Below are positions 52,958 to 61,619 of a DNA stretch of 64,000 nucleotides, in pieces. Positions within the stretch are counted from its first letter, which is position 1. Each line of letters starts with the position of its first letter. Source of the DNA: Paradesertivirga mongoliensis (GTDB taxonomy: Bacteria > Bacteroidota > Bacteroidia > Sphingobacteriales > Sphingobacteriaceae). The stretch spans positions 938,181 through 1,002,180 of the forward strand of contig NZ_JAFMZO010000001.1 in assembly GCF_024436395.1 (NCBI RefSeq), given 5' to 3'. A program made the translations under genes and the position numbers. The notes below the pieces were generated by a model, which saw nothing but the letters and a program-made list of their open reading frames with translations, was not told the DNA's origin and ran no database searches.

Positions 52958-53332
52958 TTATTCTTCCGTGTCGGGCTGTCGCGGCTCCTTGCTGATTTTA
53001 TCAAATATTTGATCCATCCGCTCTACGTACGAGTTAGTATCGTCTAGGAAAAATTCAAGCTGCGGTACAATCCTCGCCTGGTTTTTAATCCTGGCGCCTA
53101 GCTTATACCTGATCTCGCTTGCGTGAGCCTTGATAGTATTCAGAGCAAGCGTTGTATTGGCGTTATTAAAAAAACTTAAAAAAACCCGTGCAATGGCGAG
53201 GTCGGGTGTAATCCGAACTTTGGTTATCGTAACCAGGGTGTTCGGTAGAAAGTTCATCCCTTCGCGTTGAAATATTTCTGCTAAATCTTTTTGAATAACC
53301 CCTGCGAACTTCTGCTGACGTTTTGATTCCAT
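52958..53332 (-). CDS. rbfA: 30S ribosome-binding factor A
   Basis: 124 residues. The KH-like fold is RbfA: KRQQKFAGVIQKDLAEIFQREG, VTITKVRITPDLAIARVFLSFF, and NTIKAHASEIRYKLGARIKNQARIVPQLEFFLDDTNSYVERMDQIFDKI. It assists 16S rRNA 5'-end maturation in small-subunit assembly. It lies 16 bases after hflX on the same strand, a sensible pairing of two ribosome-associated factors. Confidence 0.92.
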   Translation of the reverse strand: MESKRQQKFAGVIQKDLAEIFQREGMNFLPNTLVTITKVRITPDLAIARVFLSFFNNANTTLALNTIKAHASEIRYKLGARIKNQARIVPQLEFFLDDTNSYVERMDQIFDKISKEPRQPDTEE

Positions 53333-53348
53333 AGTGTAATTCTTAATT

Positions 53349-54551
53349 TTAGTTTTCGCCTTCTATATCAGGATATAACAAGGCATCGTAAGGGTATCTT
53401 TCCTGATGGATAGCTTTTACTTTGGTATACAGTAAATTGCGGAACTCATCGATATTCTCTTTGTTGATCGCCGAGATAAATATTGCAGGACTATTATGTT
53501 TTCCCATCCAGCTATTCCGGAACTCGTCAAGACTTAGAGTTTCTCCGGTTTCCATATCCGGCTCGGGCCTGTAAGCATCTATTTTATTAAATACCGTAAT
53601 CACCTCCTTGTCTACCGCCCCGAGATCTTTTAAGGTTTCGTTCACCGTTGTAATCTGATCCTCAAAAGTCGGGTGCGAAACGTCCACTACATGTATCAGG
53701 ATATCAGCCTCGCGTACTTCGTCCAATGTTGATTTAAAGCATTCTACCAGGTGATGCGGCAATTTACGGATAAACCCTACAGTATCCGAAAGCAAAAAGG
53801 GAAGATTTTCGATCACCACTTTTCTAACAGTAGTATCCAGGGTTGCAAACAGCTTGTTTTCTGCAAATACATCCGACTTGGACAACATATTCATGATGGT
53901 AGACTTACCTACGTTTGTATAACCTACAAGCGCAACCCTAACCAATTGTCCGCGGTTTTTTCGCTGGGTTTCGTTCTGCCGGTCTATAATTTTCAAGCGT
54001 TCTTTAAGAAGCGCAATTTTATCCTGGATAATCCGCCTGTCCGTTTCAATCTGGCTTTCACCAGGTCCTCTCATTCCAATTCCACCTTTTTGGCGTTCAA
54101 GGTGAGTCCACATCCTGGTTAATCGCGGAAGCAGATATTGTAGTTGAGCCAATTCCACCTGCGTTCGGGCTTGAGAAGTTTGGGCCCTCGAAGCAAAAAT
54201 ATCGAGAATGAGATTACTTCTGTCAAGGATCTTAACCTGCAATTCACGTTCAATATTTCTAAGCTGCGACGGACTTAATTCATCATCAAACACCACAATG
54301 TCGATCTCCTCTGCCTTTACATATTCAGCAATTTCTTCCAGTTTACCGGTGCCTACAAAGGTCGCGCGGTCGGCTCGCTGCATTTTTTGTGTGAAAGTTT
54401 TCTCTGTTATCCCGCCCGCAGTGTCTACCAGAAATTCAAGCTCCTCCAGATACTCGCGCTCTTTCTCCTCCGTTTCGTTTGGGGTAATTATCCCAACCAA
54501 AACAGCTCTTTCGGGTTTTACTGCGGTATCAAAGAATTTTTGTTTGCCCAT
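53349..54551 (-). CDS. hflX: Ribosome-associated GTPase HflX
   Basis: 400 residues. The HflX N-terminal domain (LEELEFLVDTAGGITEKTFTQKMQRADRATFVGTGKLEEIAEYV, IVVFDDELSPSQLRNIERELQVKILDRSNLILDIFASRA) is followed by a coiled linker (RMWTHLERQKGGIGMRGPGESQIETDRR). The G domain has VALVGYTNVGKSTIMNML, LFATLDTTVRKV, LSDTVGFIRKLP and NKID. HflX splits stalled or stress-inactivated ribosomes. It is upstream of rbfA on the same strand and 73 bases from trpC, with no terminator seen between. Confidence 0.94.
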   Translation of the reverse strand: MGKQKFFDTAVKPERAVLVGIITPNETEEKEREYLEELEFLVDTAGGITEKTFTQKMQRADRATFVGTGKLEEIAEYVKAEEIDIVVFDDELSPSQLRNIERELQVKILDRSNLILDIFASRAQTSQARTQVELAQLQYLLPRLTRMWTHLERQKGGIGMRGPGESQIETDRRIIQDKIALLKERLKIIDRQNETQRKNRGQLVRVALVGYTNVGKSTIMNMLSKSDVFAENKLFATLDTTVRKVVIENLPFLLSDTVGFIRKLPHHLVECFKSTLDEVREADILIHVVDVSHPTFEDQITTVNETLKDLGAVDKEVITVFNKIDAYRPEPDMETGETLSLDEFRNSWMGKHNSPAIFISAINKENIDEFRNLLYTKVKAIHQERYPYDALLYPDIEGEN

Positions 54552-54624
54552 ATTTTATACATCTATTTGGTGATTGCTGCACATTAAGGTAACAACAAAA
54601 CGGGAATACTGATTTAGCTAATCG

Positions 54625-55431
54625 TTATGCGTTTATTTGTGCGACAAAATCTTTCATCGCCTCACCTGGATTTGCTTCTCTCATAAAGTTTTCGCCAATC
54701 AAAAATCCATTAAAGCCAGCCTGCTTCAGATCGCGAATGGTTTTAGGGTCACTGATTCCGCTCTCTGATATTTTCAAAAAATTGTCTGGAATAAGGTTCA
54801 CCAGGTCGTAAGAATGTTGTAAGGATACCGAGAAGTCGGCCAGATTCCTGTTGTTCACACCCACTGCGTCCAGGTCGTCGCAAACACTGCGCTCAAGCTC
54901 TTCCTGATTATGCACTTCGAGTAAAACACTTAGTCCCAGATTTTTAGCCGTATTCGCAAATTTCGCAATAGATTCAGGTGTTAAAATTGCTGCGATCAAC
55001 AAAATGATGTCTGCACCAATAGCTTTTGCTTCAATTATCTGGTACTCGTCCAGAATGAACTCCTTTCGCAAAATCGGTATTGTATTCGCTTCCCTTGCTT
55101 GGAGAAGATCATTTATCCGGCCTCCGAAGAACTGCGAGTCTGTTAAAACTGATAAGGCAGAAGCGCCCGCATCTGCATAGCCCTGAGTAACATTCGCTGC
55201 ACTGACCTGATCGTTTATTATTCCTTTTGACGGCGATGCACGTTTAAATTCAGCAATAATTCCTGTCTTCTCGGGCGATAAAACAAATTCCCTTAGTGAA
55301 TAGCATTCACGATGGAAAAGGTCTTCTTCTTCAAAACGGCTAATTGGAACTCGGGCCCGCGCTTCAGCTATCTCCGTTAATTTATGCTTTACGATTTTAT
55401 CGAGAATGGTTGCACCTGTTTTTTCTGCCAT
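54625..55431 (-). CDS. trpC: Indole-3-glycerol phosphate synthase
   Basis: 268 residues. TIM barrel with all motifs: ILDKIVKHKLTEIAEARARV, IIAEFKRASPSKGIIND (catalytic Lys), ALSVLTDSQFFGGRINDLLQ, IPILRKEFILDEYQIIEAKAIGADIILLIAA, AVGVNNRNLADF and KISESGISDPKTI. It closes the indole ring of the tryptophan precursor. Directly after trpG (two bases between), while trpD, which normally precedes trpC in this order, is missing here. Confidence 0.95.
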   Translation of the reverse strand: MAEKTGATILDKIVKHKLTEIAEARARVPISRFEEEDLFHRECYSLREFVLSPEKTGIIAEFKRASPSKGIINDQVSAANVTQGYADAGASALSVLTDSQFFGGRINDLLQAREANTIPILRKEFILDEYQIIEAKAIGADIILLIAAILTPESIAKFANTAKNLGLSVLLEVHNQEELERSVCDDLDAVGVNNRNLADFSVSLQHSYDLVNLIPDNFLKISESGISDPKTIRDLKQAGFNGFLIGENFMREANPGEAMKDFVAQINA

Positions 55432-55433
55432 GA

Positions 55434-56012
55434 TTAATTAGTTGCAGGGTTATCTAACCAGTTTTTTATCATTTGTTTACCGTTTTCGGTAAGTACAGAT
55501 TCGGGGTGAAATTGTACCCCGCGAACGTCGTATTTAAGGTGGCGAAGGCCCATGATAACTCCTTCAGTATCTTTTGCCGTTACCTTTAAATCGTCGGGTA
55601 AGCCCTCGCGGCTAACGGCCCAGGAGTGATATCTGCCCACATTAAAAGTATTCGGAAGCTGGTCAAATAAGCGTTCGCTCTGATCCAAAACCTGCATAGC
55701 GGTTGCCCTTCCGTGAACCGGGTACGAAAGGTTATAAAGGCTTCCCCCGAAAACTTCTGCTATGGCCTGTACCCCAAGGCAAACTCCCAGGATGCTTTTG
55801 GTGGTCGAATAGGTTTTTATAACATCAAGTAACAATCCAGCCTCTGACGGGATGCCTGGACCCGGAGATAAAACAATTTTATCAAAAGCTTCTATGTCTG
55901 CCAACTCAAATTTATCATTCCTCCAAACCGTAGGTTCATGGCCGCATTCATTTAGTAAATGAACCAGATTAAAGGTAAAGGAATCATAATTATCTATTAC
56001 TAATATCTTCAT
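55434..56012 (-). CDS. trpG: Anthranilate synthase component II (glutamine amidotransferase)
   Basis: 192 residues. Class I amidotransferase with oxyanion and nucleophile motifs LSPGPGIPSEAG and ILGVCLGVQAIAEVFGG (catalytic Cys), YHSWAVS, and VRGVQFHPESVL (catalytic His and Glu). Together with TrpE it makes anthranilate from chorismate and glutamine. One base separates it from trpE. It could also serve para-aminobenzoate synthesis, but its operon place favours tryptophan. Confidence 0.93.
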   Translation of the reverse strand: MKILVIDNYDSFTFNLVHLLNECGHEPTVWRNDKFELADIEAFDKIVLSPGPGIPSEAGLLLDVIKTYSTTKSILGVCLGVQAIAEVFGGSLYNLSYPVHGRATAMQVLDQSERLFDQLPNTFNVGRYHSWAVSREGLPDDLKVTAKDTEGVIMGLRHLKYDVRGVQFHPESVLTENGKQMIKNWLDNPATN

Positions 56013-56013
56013 T

Positions 56014-57441
56014 TTAAGCCTTTTCTAAAGATGGTACAATTGTCTCCGCCAGTTTAATGGCCATCCGGAGTGCCATGATCTTATTGTTTACTTCGGTTAG
56101 TTCACTTTGCGGGTCAGAATCTGCCACAATTCCCGCACCAGCCTGGTAGTGAAGTACATTGTTTCTGCTCATAAGCGACCGGATCATGATGGCATGATTG
56201 AAGTCGCCATTAAAGCCCATAAAACCGATGGCTCCGCTGTAAAAACCGCGTGGTCCTTTTTCGAACTTATCTATCAGGGTCATGGCCATATATTTCGGAG
56301 CCCCGCTCAAGGTGCCTGCCGGGAAAGTGTCGCCCACAACGTTAAAAGGATCCGAGCCGGGTTTAAGCTGCCCTGTAACTTTTGACACAAGGTGAATAAT
56401 ATGTGAATAATATTGAACCTCTTTGAAGGCTCTTACCTCTACGTTCCGGCAATGTCTGCTAAGGTCGTTTCGAGCCAAATCTACCAGCATTACATGTTCT
56501 GCACTTTCTTTCGGATCATTTTCCAGCTTTTCTGCCAGTTCGGCATCCATAATATCGTTGCCGGTACGCCTGAATGTACCTGCAATCGGGTAAATGGTAG
56601 CTTCGTTATTTTTTATAGTGAGCTGCGCCTCAGGAGAAGAGCCGAATAGCTTAAAATCTCCATAATCAAAGTAAAACAGATACGGCGAAGGGTTTATTGA
56701 GCGTAATGCCCGGTATACATTAAATTCATCCCCTAAAAACGATTGTGAAAACCCTCTCGAAGGAACGATCTGGAAGACATCACCACGATATATATGCTTC
56801 TTTAGGTCGTCAATAACCTTTAGAAATTCGTCATCTGTAAAGTTCGAACTCTCATCGCCCTTGCTCTCAAAACGATATTCGGGAAAGTTTTTATTTTGGA
56901 TAAGATACTGGATTTTTTCTATGCCCGAATCTTCATCGGCCGAGGTACGGTGTTCGAAAAGATAAAGTTCATTTTTGAAATGATCTATTGCAATTACATA
57001 TCGGTAAACATGATATTGCAGCAGCGGAATATTTCTTGGTCCCGAGCGGTCGGTTTGTAGTTTAATGTCTTCAAAATGTTCGATGCTCTCGAATGTAAAA
57101 TAGCCGAACAAACCATTCGAGATAAATTTAAAAGGTGTTTCTTCTGTCGACGTAAAACTGCTTCTGAACGAAGTCACCTCCTGCATTAAATCCAGTTCGG
57201 GGCTTGCCTGTTTGCTAACAGTGGTGCCGTCTGGATAGTAGCACGATAAGGTGCCCTCATTCATAGATATTCCGGCAATGGGGTCGCAGCAAACATAGCT
57301 CATGCTGTTTTCTCTGCTGTGATAATCAGAGCTTTCTAAAAGAATACTGTTCGGAAATACATCCCGCATCCGAAGATAGATACTCACCGGGGTGGTGGTA
57401 TCTGCCAGTAACTTTTTATAAGAGGTATGTAATTTGTACAT
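56014..57441 (-). CDS. trpE: Anthranilate synthase component I
   Basis: 475 residues. The chorismate-binding domain is complete: FLKVIDDLKKHIYRGDVFQIVPSRGFSQ, INPSPYLFYFDYGDFKLFGSSPEAQLTI, IYPIAGTFRRTG, VMLVDLARNDLSRHC, HLVSKVTGQL, DTFPAGTLSGAPKYMAM and GFYSGAIGFMGFNGDFNHAIMIRS. The N-terminal part has the LLESSDYHSRENSMSYVCCDPIAG region with the usual tryptophan feedback site. Its leader contains a transcription attenuator with a Trp-rich leader peptide. Confidence 0.95.
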   Translation of the reverse strand: MYKLHTSYKKLLADTTTPVSIYLRMRDVFPNSILLESSDYHSRENSMSYVCCDPIAGISMNEGTLSCYYPDGTTVSKQASPELDLMQEVTSFRSSFTSTEETPFKFISNGLFGYFTFESIEHFEDIKLQTDRSGPRNIPLLQYHVYRYVIAIDHFKNELYLFEHRTSADEDSGIEKIQYLIQNKNFPEYRFESKGDESSNFTDDEFLKVIDDLKKHIYRGDVFQIVPSRGFSQSFLGDEFNVYRALRSINPSPYLFYFDYGDFKLFGSSPEAQLTIKNNEATIYPIAGTFRRTGNDIMDAELAEKLENDPKESAEHVMLVDLARNDLSRHCRNVEVRAFKEVQYYSHIIHLVSKVTGQLKPGSDPFNVVGDTFPAGTLSGAPKYMAMTLIDKFEKGPRGFYSGAIGFMGFNGDFNHAIMIRSLMSRNNVLHYQAGAGIVADSDPQSELTEVNNKIMALRMAIKLAETIVPSLEKA

Positions 57442-57481
57442 AGTATTTAATTATTCCTTCCTTAACAGAATAGGATAGACC

Positions 57482-57510
57482 AAAAAAAACCCGACGGAAT
57501 TCGTCGGGTT
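57482..57510 (-). terminator. trp attenuator terminator hairpin
   Basis: On the minus strand AACCCGACG pairs perfectly with CGTCGGGTT (57510-57502 with 57496-57488, loop of five) and runs into six T's. It lies between the leader peptide and trpE. The strand CCCGACG can alternatively pair with CGTCTGG at 57561-57555, in the end of the leader peptide gene, giving an antiterminator. Confidence 0.88.
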
Positions 57511-57551
57511 GATATATAATGTCGTTTTAGTGCTTTTTACGAAACATATCT

Positions 57552-57611
57552 TTACCAGACGCGAGTTGCATCCTGCCACCACCAATTTCTGATATGTTTA
57601 AAATTCATCAT
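57552..57611 (-). CDS. trpL: trp operon leader peptide
   Basis: A 19-residue frame reading MMNFKHIRNWWWQDATRVW and TAA, with three consecutive Trp codons at residues 10-12 and a fourth as the last codon. It lies between the promoter and the attenuator hairpin in front of trpE. Such Trp runs are the hallmark of attenuation control: ribosomes stall there when charged tRNA-Trp is scarce. The segment around codons 17-19 (CGTCTGG) can pair with the left arm of the terminator. It starts six bases after the -7 promoter box, so the mRNA may be nearly leaderless. Confidence 0.9.
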   Translation of the reverse strand: MMNFKHIRNWWWQDATRVW

Positions 57612-57616
57612 GAGCA

Positions 57617-57646
57617 CAAAAATAGAAAGAAAAACAAAACTGTCAA
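57617..57646 (-). promoter_or_regulatory. trp operon promoter
   Basis: TTG (57646-57644 on the minus strand), exactly 19 bases, then TATTTTTG (57624-57617): a perfect TTG-N19-TAnnTTTG promoter. It lies immediately after the stop of the preceding minus-strand gene. Confidence 0.75.
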
Positions 57647-57658
57647 TAGTTTTCCCCA

Positions 57659-58111
57659 TTATCTTATTTGCCATGCTTCTCTGTCGCCTATCATGGTAAT
57701 GGCCACAAAAATAATGATTAGTGCGATGCTATAAAAAATGGCCACTTTTCGGTGTTTTGCAACACTATCCAGCAGTTTTTTCGATTTTGAATGTCCGATC
57801 GTGATTAACGCGATTGCAATGAGCATCATCACAGTATGCTCAACCGTCCAGTAACGCAGATTAGAATCTTTCATCGCTACAGACATATCGCCGGCTTTGG
57901 CAAGCGGACTCATGAAATACAATATCAAACCCAGAAGAAATTGGATATGTGCACTAATCAGCGCAAAGAGATTGATTTTTCTATTTCCAGGGCTGTAGTT
58001 TTTTTTGCCTAACCATCCGGCAAGGCTGGAAAGGATTGCAATAACCAAGGTTATCAGAACAACATATCTCCAACCCGAGTGAGCCTTTAAAAGCAAAGAG
58101 TAATATTCCAT
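57659..58111 (-). CDS. Small four-TM membrane protein
   Basis: 150 residues. Hydrophobic segments lie at about 16-34 (YVVLITLVIAILSSLAGWL), 47-65 (LFALISAHIQFLLGLILYF), 88-105 (VEHTVMMLIAIALITIGH) and 123-141 (VAIFYSIALIIIFVAITMI). Conserved-looking histidines flank or enter the membrane (LKAHSGWRY, ISAHIQF, VEHTVMM, TIGHSKS), which could bind haem as in small cytochrome b-like proteins. That is only a suggestion. No named family is claimed. The trp promoter begins at its stop. Confidence 0.7.
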   Translation of the reverse strand: MEYYSLLLKAHSGWRYVVLITLVIAILSSLAGWLGKKNYSPGNRKINLFALISAHIQFLLGLILYFMSPLAKAGDMSVAMKDSNLRYWTVEHTVMMLIAIALITIGHSKSKKLLDSVAKHRKVAIFYSIALIIIFVAITMIGDREAWQIR

Positions 58112-58243
58112 AGCTGTATTTTTTTTTCGAAATTAAGAAAAATGATCAGTTATTAAGACGTGATCCATAATTAACAAAGCCTTGATATCAACTTCGTTTT
58201 AATTTAAAAGACCGCGCATACTTTTGTGATAAATACGTCTGCT

Positions 58244-58447
58244 ATGTTAGTTTTCACACCATATAAAGATATTGAAGAAGTACTTAAGTATTTTATCGAC
58301 TTTCTCCCTGAGCCTCAATCCAAGGGAATTTCCTCAGTTGTAAAATATGCCAGAATCGACAACGAGAATGTGATTTTACGCGCAAAAAAAAGCAAATCGT
58401 ATCTTGGTTTTTCCTGGAACTTCGAAATCACAGTCGGCGGCGTCTAA
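58244..58447 (+). CDS. Small hypothetical protein
   Basis: 67 residues from the ATG at 58244. The longer frame from GTG 58226 overlaps a TACTTTTG -7 promoter box (58219-58226), so the ATG is favoured. The sequence LVFTPYKDIEEVLKYFIDFLPEPQSKGISSVVKYARIDNENVILRAKKSKSYLGFSWNFEITVGGV reads like a compact soluble protein, but I recognise no family. It ends 76 bases before the response regulator gene. Could be a spurious frame. Confidence 0.45.
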   Translation: MLVFTPYKDIEEVLKYFIDFLPEPQSKGISSVVKYARIDNENVILRAKKSKSYLGFSWNFEITVGGV

Positions 58448-58523
58448 GGTCTTTTTCCATTTCTTATTTTTACAAACAAGTGCTGCCGGCTATTGTATTA
58501 TAGATGCAACACTTAAGATAAAC

Positions 58524-58901
58524 ATGGACAAAAGAATACTAGTTATAGAGGATGAGGACAATGTGCGGGAAACGCTTGATCTGATTTTAACGAACGCCGG
58601 CTTTAGCGTACAAACCTCTGCTACGGGAATTAACATTTTTAATATCATTGAAGAATTTAAAGCGGATGTTATTCTGCTGGATGTAATGCTGGAAGAGCTT
58701 GACGGACGAGATATTTGTAAAGCCATCAAACAGAATCCCGCAACTACCCATATTCCCGTAATTATGCTTTCTGCTGTGCCAGATATTTACAATGCGATAT
58801 CGGATGTGGGAGCGAACGATGTGATATCAAAGCCATTTGACGAGAAAATACTTCTCAGCCGGATTGAAAGGCAGCTGACGAATTCAAATATTCATTTATA
58901 G
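58524..58901 (+). CDS. Single-domain response regulator (CheY-like)
   Basis: 125 residues from the ATG at 58524; the frame continues upstream but the family start is MDKRILVIEDEDNV. Receiver domain only: acidic pocket Glu9/Asp10, phospho-acceptor Asp53 (VILLDVMLEELDG), Ser83 (IMLSA) and Lys103 (VISKPFD). There is no output domain, so it must signal by protein contact or in a phosphorelay. No kinase gene is adjacent; the large NtrY-like kinase in the window is far away. Confidence 0.92.
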   Translation: MDKRILVIEDEDNVRETLDLILTNAGFSVQTSATGINIFNIIEEFKADVILLDVMLEELDGRDICKAIKQNPATTHIPVIMLSAVPDIYNAISDVGANDVISKPFDEKILLSRIERQLTNSNIHL

Positions 58902-58981
58902 GAGATTACCGATCTGTCAGGATTTTTTTTGCGTACTTAGGGAATATATTATTTTCTAAGATTTTTCGTTTTTAATCCGAT

Positions 58982-59605
58982 ATGAGATATTTTTTGATCA
59001 CTATTCTTTTTGCAGCATTATTTGCCTGCAATTCTACCGGTCAACCCACAAAACCTGTGCAACTGCCTCAGATGCAATCAAAAGCTGTTGCAGTTTTTGC
59101 TGAAGGATGTTTTTGGTGTTCAGAGCATATTTTTGAGGAGATTGCCGGGGTAGATTCGGCCGTTTCCGGGTATACAGGCGGCCGGACAAAAAATCCCACC
59201 TACGAAGAAGTGTGCACAGAGACCACCGGCCATGCAGAAGCTGTGATGGTATACTATGATCCTAAAAAAGTTTCCTACACTGATTTACTTGACGCTTTCT
59301 TTACATCGCACGATCCAACCACCAAAAATCGGCAGGGACCCGATGTTGGAACATCTTATCGTTCCGCCATATTTTACAATACACCTGCAGAAGAAGAGAT
59401 GGTTCGAAAGGCTATTATGAAATGGACTCCAGCATTTAAGAATCCTATAGTAACCGAGGTTTCGCCGCTGAAGGTATTTTACAGAGCAGAAGAGTATCAT
59501 CAAAATTATGCTGCGGTAAACCCCGGTAACTCATATATACAAAACGTATCGATGCCACGTTTCGAGGCGTTTAAGCGAGAATGTAAATTAAAGCTAAAGG
59601 AATAA
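58982..59605 (+). CDS. msrA: Peptide-methionine (S)-S-oxide reductase, lipoprotein form
   Basis: 207 residues. A lipoprotein signal is at the N-terminus (YFLITILFAALFAC, Cys16). MsrA core: AVFAEGCFWCSEHIFEEIAGVDSAVSGYTGGRTKNPTYEEVCTETTGHAEAVMVYYDPKKVSY with catalytic Cys43 in GCFWC, DAFFTSHDPTTKNRQGPDVGTSYRSAIFY, and EVSPLKVFYRAEEYHQNYAAVNPG. It repairs oxidised methionine; the lipobox suggests action in the periplasm, on envelope proteins. Confidence 0.93.
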   Translation: MRYFLITILFAALFACNSTGQPTKPVQLPQMQSKAVAVFAEGCFWCSEHIFEEIAGVDSAVSGYTGGRTKNPTYEEVCTETTGHAEAVMVYYDPKKVSYTDLLDAFFTSHDPTTKNRQGPDVGTSYRSAIFYNTPAEEEMVRKAIMKWTPAFKNPIVTEVSPLKVFYRAEEYHQNYAAVNPGNSYIQNVSMPRFEAFKRECKLKLKE

Positions 59606-59653
59606 ATAATATCGAACATCCATTACTCTGATATTATTTATCTTGCATCCCAC

Positions 59654-60901
59654 ATGGATTATCAGGTCTTCAGCCTGCCCAACGGCATCAGGCTTCTACA
59701 TAAATCAACCCCTTCGTTATTATCGCATGCGTGTATCATTATCAACGCAGGTTCGAGAGATGAGAAAGCCGGTAAAGACGGCCTGGCCCATTTTATTGAA
59801 CACCTTCTTTTTAAAAAAACAGAAAAGCGAAGTACAAATCAAATTCTCAACCGATTAGAGCTTGTAGGCGGCGATTTGAACGCCTATACGACCAAAGAAT
59901 ATACCTGCATACACGCCTCTTTTTTGAATGCTTACCTTGAAAGGGCAATAGAACTTTTTCAAGACCTTGTTTTTCACTCGGTATTTCCTGAAGAAGAATT
60001 AGTTAAGGAGAAAAGTGTAATTCTTGATGAAATTGCATCGTATCAGGACCAACCAGAGGAAGCTATTCAAGACGATTTTGAAGACCTCTTATTTGCCGGA
60101 CACGCCCTTGGCCGTAATATTTTGGGAACAAGTGAAACGGTAAAAAACCTTCAAAGGCCAGATATTCTGAACTTCATCGAAAGTAATTACAATACTCATG
60201 AGATTGTAGTGGGCGTGTTAGGTAATTACGATTTCAAAAAGCTTTGTAAAGTCTTTACTAAGCTGTATTCACACATTCCTGAAAACAAAGTGAGCCTGAC
60301 ACGGGCCCCTGTTGCTGGCTACCAGCCTCAATTACAACGCTTAGAAAAAACGATCACTCAAACGCATTGTATTATCGGTAACCAGGCCTATTCTATTCAC
60401 CATAAAAATAAAACCGGATTATTGTTGCTGAACAACCTTCTTGGAGGGACTGGAATGAGTTCGAGGCTAAACCTGCAGATCCGCGAAAAACATGGTATAG
60501 CCTACACTATTGAATCAAATTATACCGCTTTCACAGATACAGGAATATTCTCCATTTACTTTGGAACTGATGCAGAGAAGTCAAAAAAAGCCCATGCATT
60601 GGTGATGAAAGAGTTGAAGAAGCTTAGAGAGAACAAGCTGTCGGCCGTGGCTTTGCACCAGGCGAAGCAAAAGTTTACCGGGTTAATTGCTTTGGGCGAA
60701 GAAAACCGGATCGGCTTGATTATATCGATGAGTAAGAGCCTTACAGACTATGGGAAGGCCGATACGCTGGAAGAGATCTATGCTAAAGTTAACGCAGTTA
60801 CCTCAGATCAGGTCCTTGAAATTGCAAACGAAATATTTGATCCATCTAAACTAACCACCCTTGTATTCGAGCCTTCGGATGAAATGGCTTTGCAAGAGTG
60901 A
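59654..60901 (+). CDS. M16-family zinc peptidase
   Basis: 415 residues. The inverted zinc motif HxxEH is at 46-50 (AHFIEHLLFKKTEKR), and the third ligand Glu126 is in VILDEIASY. The C-terminal half has the usual GTGMSSRLNLQIREKHGIAYTIESNYTAFTDTGIFSIYFG segment. Unlike YMXG-type heterodimers it combines both halves in one chain. No signal peptide is evident. Probably a processing or degrading protease; substrates unknown. It lies between msrA and def on the same strand. Confidence 0.93.
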   Translation: MDYQVFSLPNGIRLLHKSTPSLLSHACIIINAGSRDEKAGKDGLAHFIEHLLFKKTEKRSTNQILNRLELVGGDLNAYTTKEYTCIHASFLNAYLERAIELFQDLVFHSVFPEEELVKEKSVILDEIASYQDQPEEAIQDDFEDLLFAGHALGRNILGTSETVKNLQRPDILNFIESNYNTHEIVVGVLGNYDFKKLCKVFTKLYSHIPENKVSLTRAPVAGYQPQLQRLEKTITQTHCIIGNQAYSIHHKNKTGLLLLNNLLGGTGMSSRLNLQIREKHGIAYTIESNYTAFTDTGIFSIYFGTDAEKSKKAHALVMKELKKLRENKLSAVALHQAKQKFTGLIALGEENRIGLIISMSKSLTDYGKADTLEEIYAKVNAVTSDQVLEIANEIFDPSKLTTLVFEPSDEMALQE

Positions 60902-60962
60902 TCTCAGCAAGGAAACATACTTTTTGAGATAGCCGCTTAGTGTCCAATCCACGCCGATTTAT

Positions 60963-60970
60963 TATTTTTG
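60963..60970 (+). promoter_or_regulatory. -7 promoter element of def
   Basis: TATTTTTG matches TAnnTTTG, four bases before the ATG at 60975. No clear TTG at the -33 position. Confidence 0.35.
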
Positions 60971-60974
60971 TATC

Positions 60975-61538
60975 ATGAAGTTACCGATTATCGCATTTGG
61001 AGATCCTGTATTGAGGAAAAAGGCTGTAGAAATTACAAAGGACTATCCCAATCTTAAGGAAGTGATCGACAATATGTTTGAGACCATGTATAATGCCAGC
61101 GGAGTTGGAATTGCGGCGCCCCAGGTAGGACTTTCCATAAGACTTTTTGTGATTGATTTAACAGATAAGGAAGAGCCTGATTTGAAAGACTTTAAGAAAG
61201 TCTTTATAAACGCACAGATCTTAAAGGAAGAAGGAGATAAGTGGAACTTCAATGAAGGATGTTTAAGTATACCGGACATCAGAGAAGATATTAGCAGGAA
61301 TCAGACGGTTACTATTTCATACTTCGATGAGAACTGGAATCAACATACGGAAACCTTCTCCGGGTTTAAAGCACGTGTAATTCAGCATGAGTATGATCAT
61401 ATAGAAGGGAAGCTCTTTACAGATAAATTGAGCCCTTTGCGTCGGGCGATGATTAAAAGTAAACTTGATGCAATTTCAAAGGGAGCTGTGAAAGTAGATT
61501 ATAAAATGAAATTTCCGGCAGCTTCTAAAAAGCGCTAG
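60975..61538 (+). CDS. def: Peptide deformylase
   Basis: 187 residues. All three motifs are present: GVGIAAPQVG at 43-52, EGCLSIP with metal-binding Cys96, and HEYDH at 138-142 (zincin HExxH). It removes the formyl group from nascent proteins. The C-terminal extension (LDAISKGAVKVDYKMKFPAASKKR) is short and basic. A -7 promoter box lies four bases before the start. Confidence 0.95.
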   Translation: MKLPIIAFGDPVLRKKAVEITKDYPNLKEVIDNMFETMYNASGVGIAAPQVGLSIRLFVIDLTDKEEPDLKDFKKVFINAQILKEEGDKWNFNEGCLSIPDIREDISRNQTVTISYFDENWNQHTETFSGFKARVIQHEYDHIEGKLFTDKLSPLRRAMIKSKLDAISKGAVKVDYKMKFPAASKKR

Positions 61539-61619
61539 TGTCAGCTCAATAATATATGACGTGTATTTTAAGTGTTACGTTAAAATTATTGAGTTTTGCC
61601 TTTTTTAATTTTGACTTAA

